64,000 nt of DNA from Bacteroidota bacterium (lineage in GTDB: Bacteria > Bacteroidota > Bacteroidia > AKYH767-A > 2013-40CM-41-45). Each line of letters begins with the position of its first letter. The first letter of the stretch is position 1. Positions 10,031 through 19,063 of this stretch are shown here, in pieces. The stretch spans positions 124,001 through 188,000 of the forward strand of contig JADJFC010000009.1 of assembly GCA_016708785.1 (NCBI GenBank). Direction: 5' to 3'. The notes beneath the pieces were generated by a model. The model made no database searches, was not told the DNA's origin, and saw nothing but the letters and a program-made list of their open reading frames with translations. A program made the translations under genes and the position numbers.

Positions 10031-11476
10031 TTACTTAATTAACACCGAAACTCCCGCACTAACTCCAAACGAAGAATATCTCTGATTGAATCCTGTCCCC
10101 TCTTTGATAATCGAATCAAGATTCATTCTGTATTGCGGACGGAAAAGAAGATGCGTTTTTGCAGATAAGCAATATCTGAAGTCGAGCCCGACTTGTCCAT
10201 TGAAAATTACTTTCTTGAAAAGTTTTTCATCGCGGATACTTATTACATCGGTTCCTGAATTATTCAAATAATATCCATTCGAATAAACAAGCATACCTGC
10301 GGAAACTCCCGCTGAAATTCCATACTTGAATTTCTTTCTTCCAAAATAATAGCTCACAGAGATTGGCATTTCTACATAAGAAATAACATTGGTGCCGGTA
10401 CTCTTCAAAATATTGTTGTTGATCACTGTTTGATCCAGTGAGTCTGTTTGAGTAACATAATTACTATCTAATCGCTGAAACGTTTGTTCAGATAAATAAA
10501 CAAATCCGTAAACATAATTTGTATCTGTATCAACTACATTTGTAGTAAAAGTGTTCCAATAACTGTTGTCAATTGCAATTTTTGTTTGCATCGATGGATC
10601 GTAATTTACTTTCTCGCCGTATTGAATGTAGTTTAATCCGAGAGCAATTGAGTACTTTTCCGTTACTCTTGAAACTTCTAAACTTAACTGTGGAGTGATT
10701 ACATCTGATTCTCCGGCATTTCTCTTGCCTTCGGTAGTCAGATCTGAATAGCCACTAATATCTTTTGTCATCAGATTTGCTCCCGCAAGTACATCGAATC
10801 TGTATTCTGCTCCACCGGAAATTTTTGGTTCTTTGATTTGAGTATTTCTTGTGGTGACATTTTGAAATGAAACTTTGTTAACTTTCAATCCATCAAAGAC
10901 AGGAGCAGAAAGAGATGCAATAGCAGAATTATCTATCAATAAATTTCGTGATTCACCAGGGGTGGTTTCTATTAAAGTTGATTTATTTTCGACAACTACC
11001 TGTTGCGAAACTTGATTTGAATTTTCTGTCGTTGAAATCGCCAATGACGAACCAACGATTGACGCAGATTTCAAATTAGTTTTCGTAGATTTTAGTTTTT
11101 CGGCTGAATCAGTATTTTTTTCGTTTTTGATTTTTTGCTTTTCAGTAGTCGGAAGTGGTGCCGTTTGAATATTAGAATTTGAACTATTAGTATTGTTATT
11201 TACTGATTCATTTGATTGAATTTTAAGATCGTCCTGTGAAATTGTATTTGTCCCGGTCAAATTGTTTTTTACCTGAGAATCAATTTGTTTTCCTGCTTCG
11301 GAAACAACAGTATTATTCTCGTGTCGATCCGAAATAAAATAAATCGAAGCTCCAATAATTGTCAATGCTGTAATAAACCACAGTATCGCTCTGCGTTTAC
11401 GTTTTGCTTTGTAATGATTGTCGAGGAGGTTTTCGGCTTCCGGCCAAAAATCTTCCGGTCTCAGATCTTTATTCAT
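10031..11476 (-). CDS. Trans-envelope protein: cytoplasmic tail, TM helix, outer-membrane beta-barrel-like domain
   Basis: 481 residues. A short charged N-terminus (1-28) precedes one membrane helix (about 29-48). A long Ser/Thr/Asn/Lys-rich linker (about 50-215) follows, then a C-terminal domain of amphipathic strands typical of outer-membrane-type beta-barrels (about 225-481, ending 'FGVSAGVSVLIK'). Its ATG overlaps the sigma-factor stop codon by four bases (ATGA), so the two are translationally coupled. By position it may be an anti-sigma or envelope-sensing partner, but no known anti-sigma domain is recognisable. That role is inferred from context only. Confidence 0.7.
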   Translation of the reverse strand: MNKDLRPEDFWPEAENLLDNHYKAKRKRRAILWFITALTIIGASIYFISDRHENNTVVSEAGKQIDSQVKNNLTGTNTISQDDLKIQSNESVNNNTNSSNSNIQTAPLPTTEKQKIKNEKNTDSAEKLKSTKTNLKSASIVGSSLAISTTENSNQVSQQVVVENKSTLIETTPGESRNLLIDNSAIASLSAPVFDGLKVNKVSFQNVTTRNTQIKEPKISGGAEYRFDVLAGANLMTKDISGYSDLTTEGKRNAGESDVITPQLSLEVSRVTEKYSIALGLNYIQYGEKVNYDPSMQTKIAIDNSYWNTFTTNVVDTDTNYVYGFVYLSEQTFQRLDSNYVTQTDSLDQTVINNNILKSTGTNVISYVEMPISVSYYFGRKKFKYGISAGVSAGMLVYSNGYYLNNSGTDVISIRDEKLFKKVIFNGQVGLDFRYCLSAKTHLLFRPQYRMNLDSIIKEGTGFNQRYSSFGVSAGVSVLIK

Positions 11477-12054
11477 GATAATATCTTATTTGATATGCTG
11501 TCATTTTTTCTGACATCATCAATTAATGTTCGCAATGTTTTCTTTGCCCTGTGCAAATGTACTTTTGAAGTAGAAGAGGAGATGCCAAGTAATTTTCCGA
11601 TCTCTTCGTGTTTGTATCCGTCGATCACATATAAATTAAAAACAGCTCTGTTCATTTCCGGTAATTTTTCGACTGCTTCAACGATCTGTTCTGTGTCAAT
11701 TGTATTCTCAAATTCATCTTCAATCAACATCTGGTTTTCATATACTGAAACTTCCGTGGGTTCGATCAGGTTTTTGTATCTGCTGTTTTTTCTGAATTCG
11801 TCGATGATGTAATTGATGGCAATTTTTCTTGTCCATAATTCAAATGGCACGTCTTTCGACTTGGACAAGTAGGATGAAATATTTTTGATGATCTTATAGT
11901 AAACCATATTGAGTGCGGACATGCAATCGTCTTTGTTGATGTAATATCGACGACAAATTGCATAGATGTGCTGGAAGCATTCACGATACAATTCGTAATG
12001 TGCTTTCCGGTCATCTTTCCGGCATCTTTCCAATAGTTCCCTTTGTGGATTCAT
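11473..12054 (-). CDS. ECF-type RNA polymerase sigma factor (sigma-70 family)
   Basis: 193 residues with region 2 (about 20-85, including 'WTRKIAINYIIDEFRKN') and region 4 (about 125-180, 'LPEMNRAVFNLYVIDGYKHEEIGKLLGIS' split here as a helix-turn-helix ending in 'STSKVHLHRAKKTLR'). Regions 1 and 3 are absent, as in extracytoplasmic-function sigma factors. The start is only 11 bases after a terminator-like hairpin that overlaps the stop of the upstream PKD gene. There is thus little room for its own promoter, and expression may depend on read-through. It overlaps the downstream trans-envelope gene. Confidence 0.88.
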   Translation of the reverse strand: MNPQRELLERCRKDDRKAHYELYRECFQHIYAICRRYYINKDDCMSALNMVYYKIIKNISSYLSKSKDVPFELWTRKIAINYIIDEFRKNSRYKNLIEPTEVSVYENQMLIEDEFENTIDTEQIVEAVEKLPEMNRAVFNLYVIDGYKHEEIGKLLGISSSTSKVHLHRAKKTLRTLIDDVRKNDSISNKILS

Positions 12055-12064
12055 CTTAAAACCG

Positions 12065-12099
12065 AAAAAGGATGTTGTAGAAGTTACAACATCCTTTTT
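12065..12099 (-). terminator. Hairpin overlapping the PKD-gene stop codon, just upstream of the sigma gene
   Basis: Arms 12065-12079 and 12085-12099 pair perfectly around a 5-base loop, followed on the minus strand by a T-rich stretch. The stem includes the last codons of the PKD gene, whose stop codon (12086-12084) lies at the edge of the loop. It ends 11 bases before the sigma-factor ATG. It can be a plain terminator, or an attenuator controlling read-through into the sigma operon. Confidence 0.75.
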
Positions 12100-13985
12100 T
12101 CAATTAATAATGTACTAGTTTTTAATGAATCGAGCAAAAGATTTTCTCCTCCGGAATTTCTTACTTCAAGGAAGTAGATTCCCGGTGACAGATCTGCTAT
12201 ATCGATCTCTGTTTTCTCTGCATTAATGCTTCCTGCTTTCACCAGCTGACTGGAAATAGAAAGGATAGAATAATTCGTCGCACCGGACTTAGGGGTTGAT
12301 GTAACGAATATTCTATCCTTAGCAGGGTTAGGGTAAATACTAGAAATTAGGGAAGAGATATTTTCATCAATTGAAACAGTATTCAGTTGAGTTGGAGAAA
12401 CAACGTTGATCGTAAATCCGACTGTCGAACTACGATAAGTAATCATTCCTGTTGAGTCAACGCTTAGGCTATCGCAATATGTACTTGTACAACCATTTGC
12501 ATCAGCTACAGTCAGACAAATATTATACGAACCTGTTGTAGCATAATTATGGATGGGATAAGCTGCTGTTGAAGTTGAGCCATCACCGAAATCCCACATG
12601 AAACTAAGATTCGTTCCACTGGAAAGATTTACTACTGCCAATTGATAAGGTGACAACTGAGTGAAGACGAAATATGAAGTACAAAGAACAGGAGCAATGA
12701 TCGTTGAATCAACTACAATTGTCTGACAAATTGTATCAGCACAAGAGGAAGCTGAATTTAAAATTGAAAGACAAACATTGTATGTTCCCGGAATGCCGTA
12801 TGTATGTACAGGGAAACGAGAAGTGTTCAATGGACTTCCATCACCGAAATCCCAGGTATAAGTTGTTACAGCAGGACTAGTAGAAGAATAGTCGATGAAG
12901 TATGCATCTAAACCGAATGGGACAGTGGTGAAATTTGCTACACATGGAAATGGCCCGTTGGGTACTGCTACCTGTAAACAGTATGTACAAGCAATATTTT
13001 GTGTTACAATGTCAACTAAACTCATACAAACAAAATAAATACCACCGGTAGCATATGAATGTTGTTCCATTGCACCTCCTGTATATGATATCCCGTCACC
13101 AAAATCCCAAACCGGAACATACAGTGTAGAATCATAACTTGTCGTAAACAGATAAGTATTTGTTAAAAGTGACAAAGGTGAAAATGTAAATGAACAATTT
13201 GCAGCCTGACCAACTTGAACACCGATACATGCCTGACAAACCATAGCGCCGGTACTATCGTATTCTATTGCACATGCCGTATAAACACCGGCAGGAGAAT
13301 TATATGTATGAGAGACGTTTGTTACATTACCTGCAGTTCCACCATCGCCAAAGGTCCATTGAATCTGGTTAGATGGGTCGATAGGATTGAAAGTGAAAAT
13401 ATGTGTAGCCGGATTTATAGAATCTTGAACTTCGGAAATTGTACAAGGAAGTCCGGGAGAAACAATTACTACTTGGCAATAACTACAATTTCCTAAAAAA
13501 CTAGAAGCAGTCATGCACACATAGTATGTTCCGGGAAATGCATATGTATGTGTACTATAAATGCCTGTTCCGACATTTCCATCACCGAAATCCCATGCAA
13601 TGGTTGATGCACTCGTAGCGTTTGCTGCAAAATTGATCGCCAGTCCGGAAGCAACTGAAGAAGTAAAACTGCATCCTGCAGAATTGTTGTAGACAACATT
13701 CATGCAACAAGCATCAACAATCGTTTGAAGTACGGTGTCGAATTCATTAACGCAAACCATGTAGGTTCCGAAATTTGCATAAGAGTGCGTTGCAATATTT
13801 CCTGTGGTATAGATTCCTGTGCTATCACCGAAGTCCCAATTGAAGACACTGGTTCCTGAAACAGGAGCAACAGCGAAATCAAAAACGGTTGTTGTTGAAT
13901 CGTAAGCCATGTTAATAACACATCCTTGGCCTTTCATTTCAGCGAAAGAAAACAGGATTAGAAGTAGTAGGTAGATTTTTTTCAT
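12084..13985 (-). CDS. T9SS-secreted protein with six PKD domains
   Basis: 633 residues. A signal peptide (about 1-19) is followed by six tandem PKD domains, each recognisable by 'WDFGDG' or a variant ('WTFGDG', 'WDFGDS') and a later 'H(T/S/N)Y..(P/T)G.Y.VC' strand. They are spaced about 80 residues apart and are unusually Cys-rich. The C-terminus has a T9SS type A sorting domain ('IYPNPAKDRIFVTS', 'LSPGIYFLEVRN'), but its last 20 residues are atypical and run into the terminator hairpin. Predicted surface adhesin or structural protein. PKD folds bind partners or sugars in some proteins; no ligand can be named. Confidence 0.88.
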   Translation of the reverse strand: MKKIYLLLLILFSFAEMKGQGCVINMAYDSTTTVFDFAVAPVSGTSVFNWDFGDSTGIYTTGNIATHSYANFGTYMVCVNEFDTVLQTIVDACCMNVVYNNSAGCSFTSSVASGLAINFAANATSASTIAWDFGDGNVGTGIYSTHTYAFPGTYYVCMTASSFLGNCSYCQVVIVSPGLPCTISEVQDSINPATHIFTFNPIDPSNQIQWTFGDGGTAGNVTNVSHTYNSPAGVYTACAIEYDSTGAMVCQACIGVQVGQAANCSFTFSPLSLLTNTYLFTTSYDSTLYVPVWDFGDGISYTGGAMEQHSYATGGIYFVCMSLVDIVTQNIACTYCLQVAVPNGPFPCVANFTTVPFGLDAYFIDYSSTSPAVTTYTWDFGDGSPLNTSRFPVHTYGIPGTYNVCLSILNSASSCADTICQTIVVDSTIIAPVLCTSYFVFTQLSPYQLAVVNLSSGTNLSFMWDFGDGSTSTAAYPIHNYATTGSYNICLTVADANGCTSTYCDSLSVDSTGMITYRSSTVGFTINVVSPTQLNTVSIDENISSLISSIYPNPAKDRIFVTSTPKSGATNYSILSISSQLVKAGSINAEKTEIDIADLSPGIYFLEVRNSGGENLLLDSLKTSTLLIEKRML

Positions 13986-14110
13986 AGGGTTAGAGAATTG
14001 AGTTCTTAAAGGGTAACACGCATGTGTTTGCGAAATGGTTTACATGAATGTAAGTAAAAATGTAATATCTATGAAAATCAGTTGAAAAGGCAGAATGTTG
14101 CTAAATAAAA

Positions 14111-14182
14111 AGTGTCAGTCTCTGTGCCAGAGTCAGACAGCAGTAAAAACTGATCTCTGACTCTGGTACTTTGACTGACACT
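14111..14182. terminator. Imperfect hairpin preceding repeat R-A
   Basis: Arms 14111-14137 and 14156-14182 pair over 27 bases apart from a 6-base central mismatch. It lies 6 bases before the first R element. Other R elements are also preceded by strong hairpins of unrelated sequence (for example 28997-29035 and 22430-22452), so a hairpin next to R is a recurring arrangement. It may terminate transcription into the module. Confidence 0.6.
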
Positions 14183-14404
14183 CCTAATGTACAGTGGAGC
14201 AGACAAAGGTCGAACCTTTTGATGGGGGATATTGAGAAATTGACACAAATTTGAAGGAAATTATTACAGCAAGTACCAAATAGCGAAATATTGAATTGGC
14301 TCCCCTTTTTTGGAATTCTTGCTTTGGCCTTAACTGCATCCAGCAAGGATGCCAAATTGTTATCTCTAATTGCAAATGACCAAATTACAGAAGAGCTGAC
14401 ACTT

Positions 14405-14590
14405 TTGAACACGCAAAACTACCCGCTAGAGTTTTGCAACCAACCTTTTCCTCCAGGGATTCCAACCTATATCCATTCTGAGAATCACCAGCCACAAATC
14501 GGATTGGACATTTCTGAAACATATAAAAGTGTGGAAGGAGGAGAATACAGGAAGTTGATGGAGTTTTGCAAGAGGTCAATTAGCGATTAG
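14405..14590 (+). pseudogene. Relic of tyrosine recombinase (integrase) C-terminus in R-A
   Basis: In one frame the DNA around 14475-14560 reads 'ILRITSHKSDWTFLKHIKV', which resembles the box II end of XerC/D-like integrases ('ITGHK...FLKYIKV'), with the GH motif changed to SH and the catalytic Tyr changed to His. A second frame then continues 'RKLMEFCKRS', the usual tail. The upstream part is frameshifted. A terminator follows at 14710-14734. The gene is clearly dead here; the copy in R-C' (37013) keeps more of the motif. Confidence 0.6.
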
Positions 14591-14709
14591 AATTGAAAGT
14601 GAGATTAAATTTTTCATTTTAAGTTAAAAAAATCTTTTTGCTCTTATCAATTTGTGCAGCGATTCAAACCCGCTCGAGACCTCGAATCTCAATTTATTAG
14701 AAGCTATTA

Positions 14710-14740
14710 AGCCTCATTTCGCAAGAATGAGGCTCTTTTG
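14710..14740 (+). terminator. Terminator hairpin inside repeat R-A
   Basis: AGCCTCATT (14710-14718) pairs with AATGAGGCT (14726-14734), with a 7-base loop and a T-rich tail (CTTTTGTTTTC). It sits about 120 bases after the recombinase relic and probably was its terminator. Degenerate versions occur in R-A' and R-C'. Confidence 0.65.
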
Positions 14741-15082
14741 TTTTCATTAGGAGAACTTAGGAGACGTTAGGACGCGAGATTGATTCGCTCACGTTTCGCT
14801 AAGAAGGTTTTGGGTGATTCGCTAAAGAGTGGCGTCTGCGGAAAAAATAGGCGCAATTATTACAATAATATTATAATTCACAACCTCTTATTAGATTGTA
14901 AATCTCGGAAAGTACTTGACAAGATGGTTCTAAATGGAAAATAAGTACGCTCATTCTGTTGATAAATTATTCTTTCTTGATAGCATAATTCAAAATTCTT
15001 GACAATGAAATTTTTCTAGTTGAAAATTAAACCAATTATTTTGGTACCTTACTTAAGATTTTTACTTCTAAAACTAAAAAAC

Positions 15083-16591
15083 ATGAAAATGAAAACAATT
15101 TTACTTCTATCTTTTTTATTAATTTCAAAAATTACGTTTGCTGGTGTATCATGTGGAACACATGATCGAGTAATGTATGTTGATTGTATGGTTGATATTA
15201 TTAATGAGCAGAACAATGGCAATTCAGGACCATGGCTCAAATTAATAAATTACGCCCACCACAATTGCATGTCTTACGTCGCCTTGTTCGGTTTGGATCA
15301 AGGTGTGATGGGCAATGCTACACTAGAAAATGTATTATCTGACATGGTCGTTGTTTTTCACAATGCAGGAATTAAAGTCGGTGCGGTTGGTAGTGCATCA
15401 ACCTTTTTTAATGACAACTTCAGAAGCATGCCACATTGGACTGATCCAATCGACTACAGTAAATATTCCGAGTATTTCAGTACGGATGAAACTAATGTGC
15501 TCAAAAGTATCACCAATGTTAATCCTGAGAGCAGTTTCAGTGTAAAAGCTACAGCTGAAATTGCAAAATTTCAACTTCATACATTTGTTGATTACAATTC
15601 AACCCATGCAGGAAAAATAGATGTCCTAAGTCTTGAATATGAATATTGGAATCTTCCGGATAATTCTACAAATCCTACGACGTGCGATCGAGCAGCAGAA
15701 TATCAAAATCATAAAAATATTCTTACAGCTATGCAGATCATAAAAGATAACAGTACATATCCATTACTGGTTGAAGATTATCTTGCTGACTTCAGTAATA
15801 CTCTCCTAACCGCATCAGGTCCGTGTCAAGTAACAGAAACTACTCAGGTCGAAGAACTCGACTGGTTGAGTGACAGAATTTTATTGACTACTTATAATGC
15901 ATACACAGCTAATTTATTTACAAGAAACTGCAAGAGACTTCAATTATTAGGGTCGGACACTAAATCCAATACGGAAATATGGCCACTTTTTTCTGCAGAA
16001 ACAAATGCAACAATTACCCCGTCTTATCCATGGGTTCAGAATTTCTGCAATGCCCAACCAGGAAATGCATGGGGCGGTTTTTTGGGAGGCTTCTTAATGG
16101 GCAGTCCTTCCAACGGATTGGGAAAAGTTGATGATGCGTATTTTAATGATTATGCAGCAGCGATTGGATCTTCAACAGCCTGTCCGGGTTGTGGATGTAC
16201 ATTTTCAAATGGCAACAATTTGGATCTTAAAAATATCATGTGGTTTACGTATACATTATTGGCTGATCCTTATGCAACATACCACTCTGGGAACTGGCTT
16301 TCACGGAAAGGTAGGACAGAAATACCGCTCGAATATATTTTCAATTCTATAGAAGTCCATCCTAATCCTTCAAGAGACTATATAAATTTGACATATTCAA
16401 TTGATGACCTTCAGAGTAAAGCAACCTTTACAATTTATTCTGTCGATGGAAAAACTATTTTCGAGACTCCGCTAAATCCGGAAACTTCATCCTTAACAAT
16501 CGAACGGAACACTATAAGCCCAGGAATTTATTTCTGCAAACTAATTGTTAATAATTCATTGATTGACATCAAGACCCTTATCATTGAATAA
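15083..16591 (+). CDS. T9SS-secreted probable (beta/alpha)8-barrel protein, module A first gene (a1)
   Basis: About 502 residues from the ATG at 15083, chosen because a signal peptide starts there ('MKMKTILLLSFLLISKITFA'). The frame is open further upstream. Eight hydrophobic strand-like signatures recur in order in its paralogues b1 and c1: 'VMYVDC', 'YVALFGL', 'VGAVGS', 'IDVLSLEYEYW', 'YPLLVEDY', 'RILLTTY', 'IWPLFSAE' and 'IMWFTYTL'. This spacing suggests a TIM barrel with Glu residues after strands 4 and 7, as in glycoside hydrolases. A T9SS type A domain ends the protein ('VHPNPSRDYINL', 'ISPGIYFCKL'). No known family is recognised; enzymatic function is an inference. It overlaps the next gene by a few bases. 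Confidence 0.75.
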   Translation: MKMKTILLLSFLLISKITFAGVSCGTHDRVMYVDCMVDIINEQNNGNSGPWLKLINYAHHNCMSYVALFGLDQGVMGNATLENVLSDMVVVFHNAGIKVGAVGSASTFFNDNFRSMPHWTDPIDYSKYSEYFSTDETNVLKSITNVNPESSFSVKATAEIAKFQLHTFVDYNSTHAGKIDVLSLEYEYWNLPDNSTNPTTCDRAAEYQNHKNILTAMQIIKDNSTYPLLVEDYLADFSNTLLTASGPCQVTETTQVEELDWLSDRILLTTYNAYTANLFTRNCKRLQLLGSDTKSNTEIWPLFSAETNATITPSYPWVQNFCNAQPGNAWGGFLGGFLMGSPSNGLGKVDDAYFNDYAAAIGSSTACPGCGCTFSNGNNLDLKNIMWFTYTLLADPYATYHSGNWLSRKGRTEIPLEYIFNSIEVHPNPSRDYINLTYSIDDLQSKATFTIYSVDGKTIFETPLNPETSSLTIERNTISPGIYFCKLIVNNSLIDIKTLIIE

Positions 16592-17981
16592 TCTGAGACA
16601 TATATTTCTGATTATCTTATGGATTACCTCATTAGGTACTCAGGCGCAGACAACTTTTGAAAAGCTGTATTCATATCCATTGAAACAAATCGGTGTGCAA
16701 GGAATACAGCTTTCTCAGGGTTATCTCATCAGCACAAAAATTGATGACTGCGGTCCATGCGATGGTTATATTCAGTTTATCCGAATTGATGATTCAGGTG
16801 ATACCATAAGGACCTTTAACATTCCTAATTTGGGAAATGAACAGGGACCTGTATCAACTCTGTTTTTAAATGACCAACATTTGGTCATTGCTGCTAATAA
16901 TACCAACGGCATCACAAATCAAGTCGCATTAATTAATTCAGATACACTTGGAAATATTTTCTGGTCTTATGTCTTAAGCGATCCATTGTATGATTACAGT
17001 GCGAATGCTATGATAAAGATTGATTCAAACTATCTTATCACAGGAATGAGATCAGTTCCGGGCTCACCACAATTGACAAGGACATTTCTCCTTAGTGTAT
17101 CTAAGGCTGGGAATTTTAACTGGCTCAATTCATACGGCAATCCTTATGAAAATTTTGCAACCGGACTTCGTTTGCAAAATGAAGAGGTATATATTACAGG
17201 GTCAATGTTTGATACAGTCAGACAGAAAGTTCAGCCTTTTATTTTTAAAACAGACACTGCGGGAAATTTGTTTCAGTTCAATGAAATCATCTTGGCATCA
17301 GATGCAGCACCAACAGGAATTGCCGGAGATGCTATCTCAAATTATGTTTACGGCTATACTATCGACTCACTTCAAAACATAAATTCACTGCTAATCCGGC
17401 TGGACCTGAATTTAGATACCATGTGGACTTCGATGGTTGATCAGGGAAGAAATGAAACTGTCAGATGCGGAATACCAAATGAAATTGGCGGAATTACTCT
17501 GTCAACCTCTGTCAGTTCTTCTGGGAATACAGGTGGAGACATTTTACTCTGTAAATATGACTCCACTGGCAGCACGGTTTTTATGAAGACTATTAACGGA
17601 TTTAATAACGAACCTTTTTCATCCTCATTAATCCAAACACAAGATCTTGGGTTTCTAATTGTAACTACTTCTTATAACAACTTAAATCACTCCAGTGCCT
17701 GTGCATTTAAAACAGATTCTTTAGGTGAGATAATTACAACAATTTCTTCTTCTAAGAAATCACCTTTAGAAATTTATCCAAATCCATCTAATGGCATAAT
17801 TCATTTTGATAATGACTCAAAGATATTAAAGATTGAAATTATTAATCTTCATGGAAAAATACTTAAACAATTCAAAGAATCTGCGATTGATATAACTGGA
17901 TATGAAAATGGAATTTATATTTTCAAAGTGTATTTGGAATTCAATATGGTTGTATATGGAAAACTGATTAAAGAGGATTAA
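16584..17981 (+). CDS. T9SS-secreted propeller-like protein, module A second gene (a2)
   Basis: About 465 residues. No ATG is available. TTG at 16584 gives a good signal peptide ('NNLRHIFLIILWITSLGTQA') and overlaps the stop of a1 by 8 bases, while another TTG at 16563 is possible. The body consists of repeats of the type 'xxGDTIxxFxIP...LIxxDTLGNIxW', like the delta-60/beta-propeller proteins common in Bacteroidota. A T9SS type A domain follows ('EIYPNPSNGIIHF', 'YENGIYIFKVY'). The coupling to a1 suggests the two secreted proteins act together. Ligand unknown. Confidence 0.75.
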   Translation: MNNLRHIFLIILWITSLGTQAQTTFEKLYSYPLKQIGVQGIQLSQGYLISTKIDDCGPCDGYIQFIRIDDSGDTIRTFNIPNLGNEQGPVSTLFLNDQHLVIAANNTNGITNQVALINSDTLGNIFWSYVLSDPLYDYSANAMIKIDSNYLITGMRSVPGSPQLTRTFLLSVSKAGNFNWLNSYGNPYENFATGLRLQNEEVYITGSMFDTVRQKVQPFIFKTDTAGNLFQFNEIILASDAAPTGIAGDAISNYVYGYTIDSLQNINSLLIRLDLNLDTMWTSMVDQGRNETVRCGIPNEIGGITLSTSVSSSGNTGGDILLCKYDSTGSTVFMKTINGFNNEPFSSSLIQTQDLGFLIVTTSYNNLNHSSACAFKTDSLGEIITTISSSKKSPLEIYPNPSNGIIHFDNDSKILKIEIINLHGKILKQFKESAIDITGYENGIYIFKVYLEFNMVVYGKLIKED

Positions 17982-18098
17982 ATTTACCCACTCCGACCAC
18001 GAAAGAGTATAAATGTAAGTCGAAGCCTGCGAATCACTCAAAAAAAAGAGGAGGCTCATAAACAAATTGCTTAGTGAACTTTTTTTTATTTTTTATTC

Positions 18099-18120
18099 CC
18101 CCACTCGGCGATTTCTATGC
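18099..18120 (+). repeat. Short box (CCCCCACTCGGCGATTTCT) after gene pair A
   Basis: A motif of about 19 bases roughly 115 bases after the a2 stop. Nearly the same sequence lies about 35 bases after the b2 stop (22112-22132) and again in copy 2 (36480). A partial form (CCCCGCTCG) lies at about 28960 after c2. It appears to mark the 3' side of each module. Function unknown; it is not a hairpin. Confidence 0.5.
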
Positions 18121-18200
18121 GAAAGTCAAGTCTTTTTGAAATATTTTCTCTTATTATATTGGTTGCATACTTTACATGCTTTGCAAATCTTGCATCAAAA

Positions 18201-18562
18201 ATGTTCGATTCAGAAAAAGTTCTTGTCTACATAAGAGTAAAAGATTTCAACCTTGAAATAAAAAAAGTATTCTAACAAAAGAAAAGTTAGACCGAATCTA
18301 AAAACACCAATTCCGAATAGCCGCTATAAGAGTCATGCTCAATATAGCTGAAGGCGCAAGTCGTTTCAGCAATGCCGAAAAAAGGAATTTTTATGTCATT
18401 GCCAGAGGAAGTGTGATCGAATGTGTCGCCATCCTCGAACTTCTCTATTTCGAAAAAGTCATCAGTGTAGAGACGTACATCAACTTCTATTCTAAAGAAG
18501 AAGAAATTTCGAAGATGTTCTATTCAATGATAAAATTCTTGGGAGTTAAAAAAACCGTGTGA
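18201..18562 (+). pseudogene. Four-helix bundle protein (23S rRNA intervening-sequence family), frameshifted
   Basis: The C-terminal 75 residues ('MLNIAEGASRFSNAEKRNFYVIARGS...') match the S23-type four-helix bundle family, normally about 115-120 residues. The N-terminal part is present upstream from the ATG at 18201 ('MFDSEKVLVYIRVKDFNLEIKK'), but it shifts frame at about 18272 and again at about 18327 and contains stops. These small proteins are scattered in Bacteroidota genomes; their role is not known. A second damaged copy is at 32693. Confidence 0.75.
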
Positions 18563-18658
18563 GTTTGGAAAATTCAGTTTGAGTGCGAGTGCGAAGATCG
18601 AAAGTTCTTTCAAGATTCGAAGTTTCACACTCACACTACACACCCACAACTGTATTTA

Positions 18659-18992
18659 GTACAGTGGAGCAGACAAAGGTCGAACCTTTTGATAGAGGAT
18701 ATTGCGAAATTGGCTCAAATTTGAAGATTATTATTACATCAAGCTTCATGTTACGAAGTTTTGAATTGGTTCCGCTTTTCGGGAATTCTTGCTTTGATGG
18801 CAACTAAATCCAGCAAGATCCAAATTGTGTTCTCTATTTTTTATGGGGCCTAATTATATAGGAGCTAACAATTTCGCAAGAATGAAGCTTTTTGCTTTTC
18901 ATTAGAACCCGTTAGGACGCGAGATTGATTCGCTCAGGATTCGCAAAAGAGGTTTTGGGTGTATCGCTAAACAGTAGTGTCTGCGGAAAAAT
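18659..18992 (+). repeat. Dispersed repeat R, copy B (internally deleted)
   Basis: Shares the R start (GTACAGTGGAGCAGAC, with the AAAGGTCGAACCTTT palindrome) and the R end (GACGCGAGATTGATTCGCTCA... GTCTGCGGAAAAA) with copy A. It lacks the central recombinase relic and is therefore about half as long. It ends about 70 bases before the b1 start codon, so it may also supply that gene's promoter region. Confidence 0.8.
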
Positions 18993-19063
18993 GAGATCAT
19001 TTGATATTTGATTTGGTATTTGAAATTTTATTTCGTACTTCGTATAAACTAAAATTCACTGTC

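Larger units (their letters stand above)
14189..14847 (+). repeat. Dispersed repeat R, copy A (full length)
   Basis: About 660 bases, from a conserved start (GTACAGTGGAGCAGAC) to a conserved end (GTCTGCGGAAAAA). Near the 5' end is a small conserved palindrome (AAAGGT-CGA-ACCTTT). The middle holds the end of a decayed tyrosine-recombinase gene, then a terminator hairpin, then a conserved block that includes 'GATTGATTCGCTCA'. It precedes the A-module T9SS gene pair. Related copies start at 18659, 22462, 29038, 33134 and 36811. Confidence 0.85.

Noticed and set aside
14101..14412. Minus-strand frames of about 100 codons inside repeat R, with similar peptides in several copies
   Set aside because: The similarity comes from the DNA repeat; frames are not kept between copies, and no start, signal or known domain is visible. 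The plus-strand recombinase relic explains the conservation better.
14660..14700. GATTCAAACCCGCTCGAGAC in repeat R, resembling a tRNA T-arm and so a possible attachment site
   Set aside because: No tRNA gene can be folded here, and a single T-loop-like string is weak evidence.
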